This document shows, piece after piece, positions 1 through 9,344 of a DNA stretch of 64,000 bases. The notes under the pieces are model-generated. The model ran no database searches. It saw only the letters and a program-made list of their open reading frames with translations, and was not told where the DNA came from. Position 1 is the stretch's first letter; each line of letters opens with the position of its first letter. The stretch is from Ardenticatenaceae bacterium (lineage in GTDB: Bacteria > Chloroflexota > Anaerolineae > Promineifilales > Promineifilaceae), in NCBI GenBank assembly GCA_020634245.1, contig JACKCC010000010.1, forward strand, positions 1-64,000. The letters run 5' to 3'. The position numbers and the translations under genes were made by a program.

Positions 1-1672
1 GCCGCGGCGGGTCAATCATCCCCAGCAGCCCCAGGAAAATAAGGTTTTGCTCCAGATTGGCCATCTGGCCGTTGGCCGGAGCCGCTTCCAGCCATTTCCA
101 GGCCACGCCCAGGACGCGCATCCCATTTTGAGCCATTTGGTCATTGGCCACCTGAATGCGCTCGCGCCAGGAGGCATCAAGGGGCTGCGCTGCACCGTCC
201 ACCCACACCTGATCACAAATATCCAGCAGGCCGTCCACCGCCCCCTTCGTCAAAGCCACAAACGAAGTGGCGTTTTCAGCCAGCGAACCGACCAACAGCG
301 GCAGCTGCGCCGTATCCGCTGGCAGTTGATGCACTGTCGTCATCCGCTTGCGGTCGGAATCAAAGGGTAGTTCGGCTACGCGGGGCAGCGCCGCCTGCAA
401 ATCGGCCAGTTCCAGATTGGCCTGCCGGGCCGCCACCAGCAGCGCCCCTTCCGTGGGGTCGCCGACGGCCTTGTAACGGCCGGTTTCCGGGTCGGGCTGG
501 AGTGACGCATCGTTGCACAGCGCCCCCACGGCCAGCGCCATGCTGACGGCTTGCGGCTGCCGCGACAAATAATCGGTATCGGCCACCTGCAAAATGGGGG
601 CCGGATGGCTGGTTCCGGCCAGTTCCAAGCTGTGCCCGGCCACATCAATGACGGTGACGGTCATCCGGTTTTCGGTCAATGTGCCCGTCTTGTCGGTACA
701 AATCACGGTGACGGAACCGAGCGTTTCCACGGCGGGTAGTTTGCGCACCAATGCCCGGCGGCGCAGCATCCGCTGGGCGCCAAAGGCCAGGGTGATGGTG
801 ACTACAGCGGGCAATCCTTCGGGAACCACGGCGACGGCAACGGACACGGCCGTTAAAAACATCTCCGTCCAGCTTTCCCCACGCAGGATACCAATCAGCA
901 TCACAATGGCGGCGGCGATGACGCCTAGAATGGCCAACTGCTTGCCTACCTGGTCCAATCGGCGCTGCAGCGGGGTCTGGCTGTCGCCCACGCCCTGAAT
1001 CAAGGTGGCGATTTTGCCCAGTTCGGTGGCCATCCCCGTTTGCACGACGATGCCAGCACCTCGGCCATAGGTAGCCACCGTGCCCATGTAAGCCATGTTG
1101 CGCCGGTCGCCCAGGGGGATGTCAGGCCGATCGATAGCGGCCGTTTCCTTTTCCACCGGCTCCGATTCACCCGTGAGCGCCGCTTCCTGCACCCGTAAAT
1201 TGACACTTTCTACCAAACGCAGGTCGGCCGGGATCATGTTGCCCGCTTCCAACAGCACCACATCGCCGGGCACCAGCTCCCGCGCCGACAGCTCCAGTAA
1301 TTTGCCGCCGCGCCGTACCCGCACCGATGGCACCGACAATTTCTTAAGGGCGGCCATCGCCTGCTCGGCCCGGTATTCCTGCACAAACCCCAGCAGGGCA
1401 AACAAAATGACGATGGCGGCGATAGCGGCCGTTTCCGTCGCTTTACCCAAGAAACCAGAGGCAACTGCCGCAGCAATCAAAATCAGCACCATCGTGCTGC
1501 TGATTTGCTCCCACAAAATACGGGCCGGATGTTTGCCCCCCCGTTCGTCCAGTTCATTGGGGCCAACTTCCGCCAGCCGCGTTTGGGCCGCCGCCTCACT
1601 CAATCCCTGCTCAATTGTCGTTTCTAACCCGGTCAACAGTGCCGGAATATCTTTTTGATACCAGTTTTCCAT
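1..1672 (-). CDS. Cation-transporting P-type ATPase, N-terminal part (runs off left edge)
   Basis: Membrane pump that couples ATP hydrolysis to cation export, most like the Ca2+/Na+ type II group. The reading frame is open from an ATG at 1672 to the window edge (557 codons). Seen in order: N-terminal cation ATPase domain, two hydrophobic helices (about residues 55-100), the actuator motif TGES (about 167-170), the PEGLP membrane motif, the phosphorylation motif DKTGTLT with the aspartate at residue 327, and the nucleotide-binding-domain motif GDPTEGALL. The hinge motif and C-terminal helices are outside the window. The start lies 10 bp from the mrpG stop on the same strand, so it is probably the last gene of the antiporter transcript. 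The family assignment is firm; the transported ion is not determined by what is visible. Confidence 0.93.
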   Translation of the reverse strand, partial: MENWYQKDIPALLTGLETTIEQGLSEAAAQTRLAEVGPNELDERGGKHPARILWEQISSTMVLILIAAAVASGFLGKATETAAIAAIVILFALLGFVQEYRAEQAMAALKKLSVPSVRVRRGGKLLELSARELVPGDVVLLEAGNMIPADLRLVESVNLRVQEAALTGESEPVEKETAAIDRPDIPLGDRRNMAYMGTVATYGRGAGIVVQTGMATELGKIATLIQGVGDSQTPLQRRLDQVGKQLAILGVIAAAIVMLIGILRGESWTEMFLTAVSVAVAVVPEGLPAVVTITLAFGAQRMLRRRALVRKLPAVETLGSVTVICTDKTGTLTENRMTVTVIDVAGHSLELAGTSHPAPILQVADTDYLSRQPQAVSMALAVGALCNDASLQPDPETGRYKAVGDPTEGALLVAARQANLELADLQAALPRVAELPFDSDRKRMTTVHQLPADTAQLPLLVGSLAENATSFVALTKGAVDGLLDICDQVWVDGAAQPLDASWRERIQVANDQMAQNGMRVLGVAWKWLEAAPANGQMANLEQNLIFLGLLGMIDPPR

Positions 1673-1681
1673 TGTTTGCTA

Positions 1682-2065
1682 TTAATCTCCACTATTCCCG
1701 GGAGCGCGGACAGCTTGTCTGCCAGTTGCAGACAGGCTGTCTGCGCTCATCATTTCCAAATCATTACGCACCGCTTGCTTAAACGGCAGTCCAATCCGGT
1801 AAGCGGCCGAGGCCAGCGCATGCGATGTCACCGGGCCGGTGATGAGCAGCAGCAAAATCAGCAAAATGCCTTGTCCGACACCCAACCCGAGACTGATAAC
1901 GGCCGTATTCAACAACAGCACCACACCAAACACGCCCACTTTGCCCGTCGCTTGCAGCCGCGTGTAGACGTCGGGTAATCGAATATAGCCTAATACCCCC
2001 ACAACAGAAAAGAAAGTGCCGGCCAAGACGGCGATTAATGCGATTATTTGCCAGAATATTGTCAT
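1682..2065 (-). CDS. mrpG: Na+/H+ antiporter subunit G (MrpG/MnhG)
   Basis: Small membrane subunit of the multisubunit Mrp cation/proton antiporter. The 127 residues show three hydrophobic segments and the family-typical GYIRLPDVYTRLQA stretch near residues 26-40. It is last of the mrp genes. The family usually ends near residue 105-110. Here the last 20 or so residues (Ser/Arg/Ala-rich) are encoded by a snap-back repeat (1702-1748), so this tail is probably a by-product of repeat insertion and not functional sequence. Confidence 0.92.
   Translation of the reverse strand: MTIFWQIIALIAVLAGTFFSVVGVLGYIRLPDVYTRLQATGKVGVFGVVLLLNTAVISLGLGVGQGILLILLLLITGPVTSHALASAAYRIGLPFKQAVRNDLEMMSADSLSATGRQAVRAPGNSGD
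1702..1748. repeat. Snap-back inverted repeat inside the 3' end of mrpG
   Basis: Arms 1702-1722 and 1728-1748 are inverted copies matching at 19 of 21 positions around a 5-nt loop. The repeat extends the mrpG reading frame and ends just before its stop. It could act as a hairpin between mrpG and the ATPase gene. Confidence 0.75.
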
Positions 2066-2148
2066 ATTTCGTGTTCCGTAATCCGTGACCCGTTATCCGC
2101 ATCCTGGTTACCAGCAACCAGCAACCAGTAGCTAGCAACCAGCAGCCA

Positions 2149-2427
2149 CTAAAACATCTGCTCTTCGGCCACGTAGCGAGCCAGAGCAATGGTGCCGATG
2201 AAGCCCAGCGCGGCCAGGCCCAGCGCCACGTCAATGTAGAGGCTGCGGTTTTGGATAACGGCCGTTAACACCAACACCGCCAGCGTCAATGTCCCCATCA
2301 ACTCCACCCCCATCAGCCGGTCAATCACATTTTCGCCGCGCCACACCCGCCACACAACAATGGCGATGAGGATGATGTGGATGAATAGTGAAGCATATAA
2401 AGCGTAATTTAGAATCGTCGTCATCAT
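2149..2427 (-). CDS. mrpF: Na+/H+ antiporter subunit F (MrpF/MnhF)
   Basis: Small membrane subunit of the Mrp antiporter, 92 residues with three hydrophobic helices. The family-typical segment GENVIDRLMGVELMG lies at about residues 31-45. Two adjacent ATG codons (2427 and 2424) could start it. It sits between mrpE and mrpG as in other mrp operons. The gap to mrpG (2066-2148) holds short direct repeats of the type CAGCAACCAG and no gene. Confidence 0.93.
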   Translation of the reverse strand: MMTTILNYALYASLFIHIILIAIVVWRVWRGENVIDRLMGVELMGTLTLAVLVLTAVIQNRSLYIDVALGLAALGFIGTIALARYVAEEQMF

Positions 2428-2434
2428 CGTCTCC

Positions 2435-2467
2435 AGGTGACAGTCACTTTGGAAGTGACTGTCACCT
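2435..2467. repeat. Perfect hairpin between mrpE and mrpF
   Basis: Arms AGGTGACAGTCACTT (2435-2449) and its exact complement (2453-2467) enclose a 3-nt loop. The right arm overlaps the mrpE stop codon. The core GTGACAGTCAC is also the sequence found at both ends of the insertion element near 45.7-47.1 kb, so it appears to be a dispersed repeat. Confidence 0.85.
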
Positions 2468-2941
2468 CAAAATCTTCTGCAGCAAATCGCGCCGCATTTG
2501 TTGGGCCTCAGCTACATATTCAGCGGCGCGGGTGGCATCCAGGCAGTGGGTGTACATCGTGCCGTCCTCACCCACTTCCACCACCAGTTCGCCCGGCGTC
2601 AGCGAAACAGCATGGGCGCTGAGCGCCGTCGCCAGTTCCGATTCACAGCCGGAAGGAATGGCTACAATACCGGGTCGGATGGGCAGTTTAGGGTCAAGGA
2701 CGATGCGCGCCACCTGTATGCCGCTGGTGATGAGATCGACCAGCAGCACCAGCAGGTAACGGGCAACAGCCAGCAACGCAATTGGCAGCCGCCGCCACTG
2801 AAATGGTCTGAGTAACGGCCGTAACAGCCAACTCAGCCCCGCCCCAACCAACAAACCAACCAGCAAATTATTCCAGGCCAGATTACTCGTCAGCGCCAGA
2901 TACACCAGAAATAACGGAATCGTCAATCGTAATCGCGCCAT
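2462..2941 (-). CDS. mrpE: Na+/H+ antiporter subunit E (MrpE/MnhE)
   Basis: Subunit E of the Mrp antiporter, 159 residues. Two N-terminal hydrophobic helices are followed by a soluble domain containing the family-typical VARIVLDPKLPIRPGIV and TPGELVVEV segments. The start ATG at 2941 is preceded by a GGAGG ribosome site that lies in the end of mrpD, so the two are probably translationally coupled. The C-terminus touches the hairpin at 2435-2467. Confidence 0.93.
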   Translation of the reverse strand: MARLRLTIPLFLVYLALTSNLAWNNLLVGLLVGAGLSWLLRPLLRPFQWRRLPIALLAVARYLLVLLVDLITSGIQVARIVLDPKLPIRPGIVAIPSGCESELATALSAHAVSLTPGELVVEVGEDGTMYTHCLDATRAAEYVAEAQQMRRDLLQKILR

Positions 2942-2946
2942 CTATC

Positions 2947-4434
2947 TCAACCTCCCAAAACCAACTGCACGTACTGCGCCGGTTGTCCCAGCCACTCGGC
3001 CGCCGCCTGGGCTGCCGTCACCAACGGCGCGGCCCAAACGCCCAAAATCACCACCAAGCCAATGAGCAGCGCCGGGGCCAGCAGCCGGTCACCAGTCGGT
3101 TTAAGTTTGACTTCGGCCGGGGGCGGCTGCCACCAGATGCGCTGAAAAGCGCGCATCGTGTAAATAAAAGTGGTCAGGCTGCCCAGCGCCAGAAAGGCCA
3201 GCGCCGTCCACTGCGCTCCGGCCAAGCCGCTGTCGAACAGCAAAAATTTGCTGATAAAACCGTTGGTCGGCGGAATCCCGGCCAGCGCCAGCGCGCCGAT
3301 GAAGAACAGTACGCCGATTGCGGGCACGTGCTTGCCCAAACCGGTGACGACGGCAAAGCTGGCCGATTTAACGGCCGTTCTGCTGGCCAACGCCCCCGCC
3401 AACATCAACAACGCCGACTTGACGAAGCTGTGATTGACGATGAAAACGATGGCCGCCGCCAGCGCCAGCGGCGTGCCCCAGCCTATTCCCACCAAAATAA
3501 AACCAACCTGGGCCAGCGTCGAGTAGGCCAGCATCCGTTTGACGTTGTGCGTACCCACTGCCGACAACCCGCCGACCAGCACCCCGGCAATGCCCAACAC
3601 GACCAGCAAGCCGCGCAGGATGGCCGCCTGTTCGACAAATAACAGGGTCGTCATACGCAAGAAACCATACACGCCCAGTTTAACCACCACCGAGGAGAGC
3701 ATGGCGCTAACGGCCGTTGGCGCGGCGGCGTGGAAATCGGGCTGCCAAAAATGCATGGGGAAGACGGCGCTTTTGATCATAAACGTGGCCAGGAGCAGGG
3801 CCATCCCCACCGGCAGCAGCGGCTGGGACGGGTCAAGTTGAATGCGTGCGGCCAGGTCGGCCATGTTGAGGGTGCCGTAGGCAGCATAGAGCGTGCCGTT
3901 GGCCAGCAGCAAAAAGGTGGCCGCCAGCAGGCTCATGTAGAAATATTTGGTCGCCGCCTCGACGCCGTAACGATCATCGGATACGGCCGTTAACACCGTC
4001 CCGGCAATCACCACCAACTCGGCAAACACGAACAGGTTAAACAAATCGCCGGTCAAAAAGGCGCCGGTCAGCCCGGCCGCCAGGGCCAGAAACAGCGGGT
4101 AAAAGGATGGGTACTGGACAACGTTATCCTTGGCCCCCAGCGCATAAACCAGCCCCAGGCTCAAAACGATCTGGCTCATCACCACCAGCAGCGCGGCCAG
4201 CAAATCGGCCACCAGACTAATGCCAAACGGCGCCGCCCAGCCGCCTGATTGGAAAACCAACGGCTGGCCGTCCTGCCAGACCTGCGCCAGCAGCCAGCCG
4301 CCGGATGCCAATGCCGCCAGCATCACGCCCAAAGACCACCAGGCCTGCACTTTGCGCCAGCGATACAGGGCCAGGCCAACGGCCGTGCCCGTCAGTGGTA
4401 GTAAAATCGGTAGTAAAACAAGATGGTTTTGCAA
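2947..4434 (-). CDS. mrpD: Na+/H+ antiporter subunit D (MrpD), NuoN/NuoL-like
   Basis: Proton-conducting subunit, homologous to the antiporter-like subunits of respiratory complex I. The 495 residues are almost wholly hydrophobic, with about 14 helices. The conserved segment LFNLFVFAELVVIAG (about residues 130-145), the stretch KSAVFPMHFWQPDFHAAAPT (about 220-240) and a KRMLAYSTLAQVG motif (about 303-315) identify the family. The likely start is a TTG at 4434 behind a GAGGATT ribosome site. It follows mrpC after a 74-bp gap that holds an imperfect inverted repeat of GAGTGGCG words (4441-4505). Confidence 0.95.
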   Translation of the reverse strand: MQNHLVLLPILLPLTGTAVGLALYRWRKVQAWWSLGVMLAALASGGWLLAQVWQDGQPLVFQSGGWAAPFGISLVADLLAALLVVMSQIVLSLGLVYALGAKDNVVQYPSFYPLFLALAAGLTGAFLTGDLFNLFVFAELVVIAGTVLTAVSDDRYGVEAATKYFYMSLLAATFLLLANGTLYAAYGTLNMADLAARIQLDPSQPLLPVGMALLLATFMIKSAVFPMHFWQPDFHAAAPTAVSAMLSSVVVKLGVYGFLRMTTLLFVEQAAILRGLLVVLGIAGVLVGGLSAVGTHNVKRMLAYSTLAQVGFILVGIGWGTPLALAAAIVFIVNHSFVKSALLMLAGALASRTAVKSASFAVVTGLGKHVPAIGVLFFIGALALAGIPPTNGFISKFLLFDSGLAGAQWTALAFLALGSLTTFIYTMRAFQRIWWQPPPAEVKLKPTGDRLLAPALLIGLVVILGVWAAPLVTAAQAAAEWLGQPAQYVQLVLGG

Positions 4435-4508
4435 TGGTTAATCCTCAGGCGAGTGGCGGGCAGCGAGTGGCGAGTTTTTCACCCGCCACTTGCCACTCGC
4501 CACTTGCT

Positions 4509-4844
4509 TCACTTCTTCAACGCCGAAATTCCGTCCAAATCGCTGGTGCGGTAGCGGGCGGAGATGATGTAGAGCAGCGACAGCAAAAACGCCGTCCCGC
4601 CCATGCTGATGACAATAGCCGTCAGAATGAGCGCCTGGGGCAGGGCATCGCTGCGGGTTCCGGTGGCCCCGTTGATGTAGGCGGGCTGCACGGCCGTATA
4701 CGCCCCCATGCTCAACAAAAACAGGTTAACGGCCGTGGCCAAAATCATCAGCCCAATCACCGAGCGAATCACATTGCGCCGCAGCATCTGGAAAATGCCG
4801 ATGCTGAATAACAGTCCGATGGTTAGTGCAGTTAATAATTCCAT
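4509..4844 (-). CDS. mrpC: Na+/H+ antiporter subunit C (MrpC), NuoK-like
   Basis: Small NuoK-like membrane subunit of the Mrp antiporter, 111 residues with three helices; the DALPQALILTAIVIS segment is family-typical. The ATG at 4844 is chosen because it begins the conserved part. A longer in-frame extension would run into the insertion element. No Shine-Dalgarno sequence is visible in the 22 bp between this ATG and the putative end of the inserted element at 4867. The insertion may have removed the normal translation signal, or the gene may depend on coupling that is now lost. Confidence 0.9.
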   Translation of the reverse strand: MELLTALTIGLLFSIGIFQMLRRNVIRSVIGLMILATAVNLFLLSMGAYTAVQPAYINGATGTRSDALPQALILTAIVISMGGTAFLLSLLYIISARYRTSDLDGISALKK

Positions 4845-4866
4845 GATTTTGGAGCGGGAATTTACT

Positions 4867-6362
4867 TTAGTTTCCGCTAACTGCTTGCCAGCAAATGGCA
4901 AGACAACGTATCCAAAGCAACGCTTTGGACAAATGAACCTTAACAATGTGGGCCAAAAACGTCCCAATTTACGCAGAATTGAGAACTCGCTGCCGTTTTA
5001 CCCGGCGATGAGCGACAATTCCTTTGGGTAAATGTGCGGTAACAGACTGCTTTTCTCGAAGTCGCGCATCAAATGGGTAAGCTTTGGGAAAATCAACCTT
5101 GGATAATGCTCGACGAAGCCGTCCAGACGTTTTTTGGGGTGTCTATCCCAAAATCCTGTGGGGATCGGCGGCAAGGTAGCAGCCAAATAAGTTAAGATAT
5201 TGCCAGCAAGCAAAGCCAATTCTGGTAATCGATGACAGGCAATCGGCGCAAAGACGAACTGCCGGTGTAAGCCCAACATTTGCTTGGCAACTAGCGGCGG
5301 TTGTTCTACGGGCCAGCGGTCAAGGTATAGTCGATAAATCGTTTCTGCTTGAGCCGACAAGTTCGTGCCCAGAACCAACGGTTTTTTGTATAGCGGGTCA
5401 TGAAAAACCCAGACCGTGAACGCCTTATTGCTCACCGACACTTTCTGCTCAGTGCGTACCAACCCTGTCCAACCCTGAACTTCAATTGTGCGATTGCTAA
5501 ATTGAAAGCGGGTTGTCATATCAGGTCCCGTTGCCGGGATAAGGTTGCCGCCTCGTTGGCGTGGTAACGGCCGTATCAACTGACCATATTCAGCAGGACG
5601 CCCGCGCTTCTTCTTTGACGGCAGATGATTACGGCGGCCTGTGCAATTCACCGCGAGCCGAATCACAAAGCGAGGTATCTCCGCGTCGTGCATATCGGCG
5701 ATGGACGCACCCGCGTCATGAACAAAGACCTCTTGTTCATCCAGATAGAGAGGAACTTGGCGCAGAATCGTTGCTTTGAGTTCAGTTTCGCCATCACTTC
5801 TTGGGTTTGCCCGTATGATGCGTTTGAGCAGTGGCAAGCGTTGTCCATCTATCTCGCCAACCTGTGTAATCACACCAAATCCAACACCTTTAATCAAGCG
5901 ATTGGCTAGACGATGGAAGAACTTGTTTGACCAGAATTTTAATTGCGGTCGCCAAAACGCAGTGATGTCTACGGCTACGGGTCGCCAACCTTCATATTCT
6001 CTGGTTTGCCACCGCTTTTCACTCAGTGCCAACTGTCGCCATCGTGTCACAAGTTCGCGGATATCCCATTTCCCGTAGCGCAATGCTTGCCAACTACGCC
6101 GAATCTCGCCGTCACTAAATCCCGATTCAGACAACGCTGTGTGAACTGCACCACGCCCTTGGAGAAAGGCTCCTCTGAGCATGGCCCACATTAAATGTAA
6201 AAGTGCAAGATTTGTGCCCACAGGCAATGGTTTTACAACTTGCTCGAGGGCTTGTATAGTTTTGTACGAAGCGGTTGACATATTTCCTCCTTACGGTCAT
6301 GTTCACCCGTAATTATGGAGTAGTCACCCGCTTCTTGTCATCTATCACTTACCGGAAAGTAA
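4867..6362 (-). mobile_element. IS4/IS701-like insertion sequence between mrpC and mrpAB
   Basis: The element holds one transposase gene. Candidate terminal inverted repeats are TTAGTTTCCGCTAACTG at 4867-4883 and the complement of TTACTTTCCGGTAAGTG at 6346-6362, matching at 14 of 17 positions. The resulting length of about 1.5 kb fits the family. I could not find a clear target duplication, so the exact ends are tentative. Removing it would bring the mrpAB stop and the mrpC start to within about 65 bp, the normal spacing for the operon. Confidence 0.6.
4998..6281 (-). CDS. DDE transposase, IS4/IS701-like
   Basis: Transposase of 427 residues, intact. Candidate catalytic residues of the DDE fold are visible: aspartate in AVDITAFWRP, aspartate in FVHDAG and glutamate in DRWPVEQ. 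A basic stretch SKKKRGRP lies in between. The start has a strong AAGGAGG ribosome site 5 bp upstream. It is in the same orientation as the mrp genes, so readthrough transcription into mrpC-G is possible. Family level (IS4 superfamily) is a judgement from the motif pattern. Confidence 0.85.
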   Translation of the reverse strand: MSTASYKTIQALEQVVKPLPVGTNLALLHLMWAMLRGAFLQGRGAVHTALSESGFSDGEIRRSWQALRYGKWDIRELVTRWRQLALSEKRWQTREYEGWRPVAVDITAFWRPQLKFWSNKFFHRLANRLIKGVGFGVITQVGEIDGQRLPLLKRIIRANPRSDGETELKATILRQVPLYLDEQEVFVHDAGASIADMHDAEIPRFVIRLAVNCTGRRNHLPSKKKRGRPAEYGQLIRPLPRQRGGNLIPATGPDMTTRFQFSNRTIEVQGWTGLVRTEQKVSVSNKAFTVWVFHDPLYKKPLVLGTNLSAQAETIYRLYLDRWPVEQPPLVAKQMLGLHRQFVFAPIACHRLPELALLAGNILTYLAATLPPIPTGFWDRHPKKRLDGFVEHYPRLIFPKLTHLMRDFEKSSLLPHIYPKELSLIAG

Positions 6363-6405
6363 AGATTTAGGGATTTAGGGATAAAACAAAAAATCCCTTA
6401 ATCGC

Positions 6406-9318
6406 CTAATCCCCGCCTTCCTCCACAATCTCAAGCGTTTTCACAAAGGCCCGTTCCGGATGGCCCAGCCCGTTCAACATATTGACCACGCTGCCCAAAA
6501 CCGCCAGACAGATGGCCGCTTCAAACAAAAAGGCGCTGCTCAGGCTAAAGCCATCCGGCAAAGGCAGTCCCCACAGCTTGCCAAAATCAACATGACCCAA
6601 AAAGCTGCCAGTCATAAAAGCCGCCGTTGTGCCGCTGCCGATGACCAGGAGCAGCCCGCTGGCAATCAAGCCGAAGGGACGCAGCCAGCGCAGACGGCGG
6701 CGCGTCTCCTCATAGCCAAAGACGACATACCAGAAGCCCACGCCCAGGCTGATAATCACTCCTGCCGTGAAGCCGTCGCCTGGCTGGTCGTGGCCGTACA
6801 TCATGTGGGTCACACCGACGACCAGCGACAATGGCAGGCTGACCATCGCCAGTGCCCGGATGAAGGGGGAAAGTGTATCGCCGCCGATGCCGGATGTGGG
6901 GAAGATACGACCGTTTTCCACCACTTCGGCCATCTGCGCATCATCTCCGGTCTGATGAGCCGCGTAGCGCAGTAGCGTGTACAGCCCCAGCCCGGCCAAT
7001 CCGAACACGGCAATCTCAATCAACGTGTCCAGTGCGCGGTAATCGACGATGATCGCGCCAACGATGTCTTTGGCCCCGGTCAAAATCTTGGCGTTGGCTT
7101 CATAAAAAGGGGTGACAATGCTCTGGCGCGGCCGCGATGTCAGCGCCGCCAGCGTGATAAACGTCACCACAAGTCCCAAACTGCCGGCCACGAGGCCATC
7201 GCGCAGCAGACCCAGGCGGCTCTGCGCCCGGTTGAGGCGTTGGGCATTGCGCCGCTGCTTGCGCGGCAGCCGGGTCAGCGCCAGCACCAAAATGACCAGC
7301 GCCATGATGTCAACCACGATTTGCACCAGTGCTACGTCGGGGGCTGGTTCCAGAATCATGTAGACGGCCGTACCCAATCCCACCAGCCCAAAGGCCATAA
7401 TCGCAAATAAATCGCGCCGCAAAAAGACGCTGGCCAGCGCCGCCCCCACCGTGACCAGCAGGGCAAACAGGCGCAAAATGACCAGTTCGCCATCAAAAGT
7501 GAGCGCCGGCCAGGTCAAAGCGACATCACGCAAGCCCCAGCCCAGCCCGGCCAGCCCAAAGACCAACCCGGCGGTAGTCAACAGCATAACAGACAGATAA
7601 AAACGCAAACGGCCGTGCTGCAGCCGCGTCATCCCCTCAGCCAGCCAATCTACCCCGGACAGACCACCGTCCCAAACCTGATTAAGCGAGAACCCATTGC
7701 TGAGACTGGCTAGTCGCGCCCGCAGTGGGTGGCGGTAACTGGTCAAAATCACGCCCAAGCCGATGGCTACGGCCGACAGCAGCAGCGGGATGTTCAACCC
7801 GGTCCACAGCGCCAGCGACACCTTGACTTTGTCACCATAAGCGGCAGCGGCGGCGTGAGCCAGTAAATTGGCGACCGCTTTTGGTTCCGGCAGCAGGCCC
7901 AGCGCCAGCGAAAACGCCGCCGGAACGGCCGGAGCCAGCCACATCAAACGGGGCGCTTCGTGAATATCACGGCTAGCTTCCGATGGTTGTCCGAAAAAGA
8001 CATCGCCAATGAGCAGGCCGGACTGCACCAGTTTGAAGGCGGCGGCGATGACGACGGCGGCCGGTAGAATCCAGGCTAAAGAGGAAGGGAGAGAGGGGTG
8101 TACGGCCGTTGCCAGCAAAGTCTCCTTAGCCAAAAAACCAAACAACGGCGGCAGACCGGCCATCGACAATGCAGCGGCCACAGCCACGACGAACGAAAAT
8201 GGCATGGTCCGGCGCAGGTCGCCTAATTGGCGTAAATCGCGTGTGCCGGCCTCATGATCGATGCTGCCCACTACCAAAAACAGGGCGCTCTTGTAAAAAG
8301 CATGGGCCACCACGCCCACAACCAGTGCCTTAAAAGCGATCTCCGTGTCCTGGCCAATGAGCATCATCAAAATGCCCAACTGGCTGATGGTGGAGTAAGC
8401 CAGCAGCGCCTTGAGATCGTTTTGCTTCAGGCCCAAGTAAGCGCCAACCAGCATGGTGGCCATCCCCACCAGCGTCAGCAGCCAGAACCAGGCTTCCGTC
8501 TGGCCCAGCGCCGGATTGAGCCGGGCCATCAGGTAGATACCGGCCTTGACCATCGTCGCCGAGTGCAAGTAGGCGCTGGCCGGGGTGGGGGCGCTCATCG
8601 CTCCCGGCAGCCAGATGTGGAACGGCGTCTGGGCGCTTTTGGTGAAGGCGCCGACGGCCACCAGACTCAACATCAGCAGGTAAACCGGGCTGGCCCGCAG
8701 CGCTTCGCCATTGGCTAAAATGGTCTGCCAATCACTGCCGCCAGCTACTTGGCTAACCAAAAGGAGGCCCAACAGCAGGGCCACACCGCCGCCGGCCGTA
8801 ATCAAAAAAGCCCGAAATGCGCCCTGCCGCGCTGCTTCGTATTTGTATTTGTAGGCTACTAACAGGAAGGAAAGAATGCTGGTGGCTTCCCAAAAGATGA
8901 AGAGGGTGATGACGTCGCCGGCCATGACCAGACCGAGCATGGCGACCATGAAAAGCAGCAAATAGGCCAGAAAACGCCCGGCGCTGTCGTCGCCCTGGAA
9001 GTAGCCGCCGCTGTAGAGGATGACCAGCGTGCCGATGCCCGTGACCAGCAGGGCAAACAGGCCGCTGAGACTGTCGAAGTAGAAACCCAGGCTGAGGCCC
9101 AATGTGGGCAGCCACTTAATTTGCCAGGTGAGGCTTGTGCCATCGGCCACCAATCCCAGCCAATGGATGGTAAAACCCAGGGCGGCTGCCGGGGCTAATG
9201 CCAGCAGCCAGCTTAACCGGGTGATGGAGAGGGATTGGGGACGGACACGGCCGTATCCCCCAGCCACGCCTGCCGCTAATAACAAAATCAGAAATGGCCA
9301 CCATAAAGCAATCATCAC
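6406..9318 (-). CDS. mrpAB: Na+/H+ antiporter subunits A and B fused (MrpA-MrpB)
   Basis: Largest subunit of the Mrp antiporter, 970 residues. Residues 1 to about 500 form the NuoL-like proton channel, with TLFIFWEATSILSFLL near 140, KSAQTPFHIWLPGAMSAPTP near 226-245 and LLAYSTISQLG. About 570-770 is the MrpA-specific C-terminal part. The last 150 residues carry an MrpB domain with YGHDQPGDGFTAGV, which is a separate gene in many organisms. Start is GTG 9318 or the adjacent ATG 9315. Downstream (6366-6416) lies an imperfect inverted repeat of GGGATTTAGG words. It is now separated from mrpC-G by an insertion sequence. Confidence 0.95.
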   Translation of the reverse strand: MMIALWWPFLILLLAAGVAGGYGRVRPQSLSITRLSWLLALAPAAALGFTIHWLGLVADGTSLTWQIKWLPTLGLSLGFYFDSLSGLFALLVTGIGTLVILYSGGYFQGDDSAGRFLAYLLLFMVAMLGLVMAGDVITLFIFWEATSILSFLLVAYKYKYEAARQGAFRAFLITAGGGVALLLGLLLVSQVAGGSDWQTILANGEALRASPVYLLMLSLVAVGAFTKSAQTPFHIWLPGAMSAPTPASAYLHSATMVKAGIYLMARLNPALGQTEAWFWLLTLVGMATMLVGAYLGLKQNDLKALLAYSTISQLGILMMLIGQDTEIAFKALVVGVVAHAFYKSALFLVVGSIDHEAGTRDLRQLGDLRRTMPFSFVVAVAAALSMAGLPPLFGFLAKETLLATAVHPSLPSSLAWILPAAVVIAAAFKLVQSGLLIGDVFFGQPSEASRDIHEAPRLMWLAPAVPAAFSLALGLLPEPKAVANLLAHAAAAAYGDKVKVSLALWTGLNIPLLLSAVAIGLGVILTSYRHPLRARLASLSNGFSLNQVWDGGLSGVDWLAEGMTRLQHGRLRFYLSVMLLTTAGLVFGLAGLGWGLRDVALTWPALTFDGELVILRLFALLVTVGAALASVFLRRDLFAIMAFGLVGLGTAVYMILEPAPDVALVQIVVDIMALVILVLALTRLPRKQRRNAQRLNRAQSRLGLLRDGLVAGSLGLVVTFITLAALTSRPRQSIVTPFYEANAKILTGAKDIVGAIIVDYRALDTLIEIAVFGLAGLGLYTLLRYAAHQTGDDAQMAEVVENGRIFPTSGIGGDTLSPFIRALAMVSLPLSLVVGVTHMMYGHDQPGDGFTAGVIISLGVGFWYVVFGYEETRRRLRWLRPFGLIASGLLLVIGSGTTAAFMTGSFLGHVDFGKLWGLPLPDGFSLSSAFLFEAAICLAVLGSVVNMLNGLGHPERAFVKTLEIVEEGGD

Positions 9319-9344
9319 CAGCTCTCCCTGCCACTAAAGCAATG

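Noticed and set aside
8254..8718. Plus-strand frames within mrpAB, mrpD and similar genes
   Set aside because: All lie opposite long conserved membrane proteins and show no family features.
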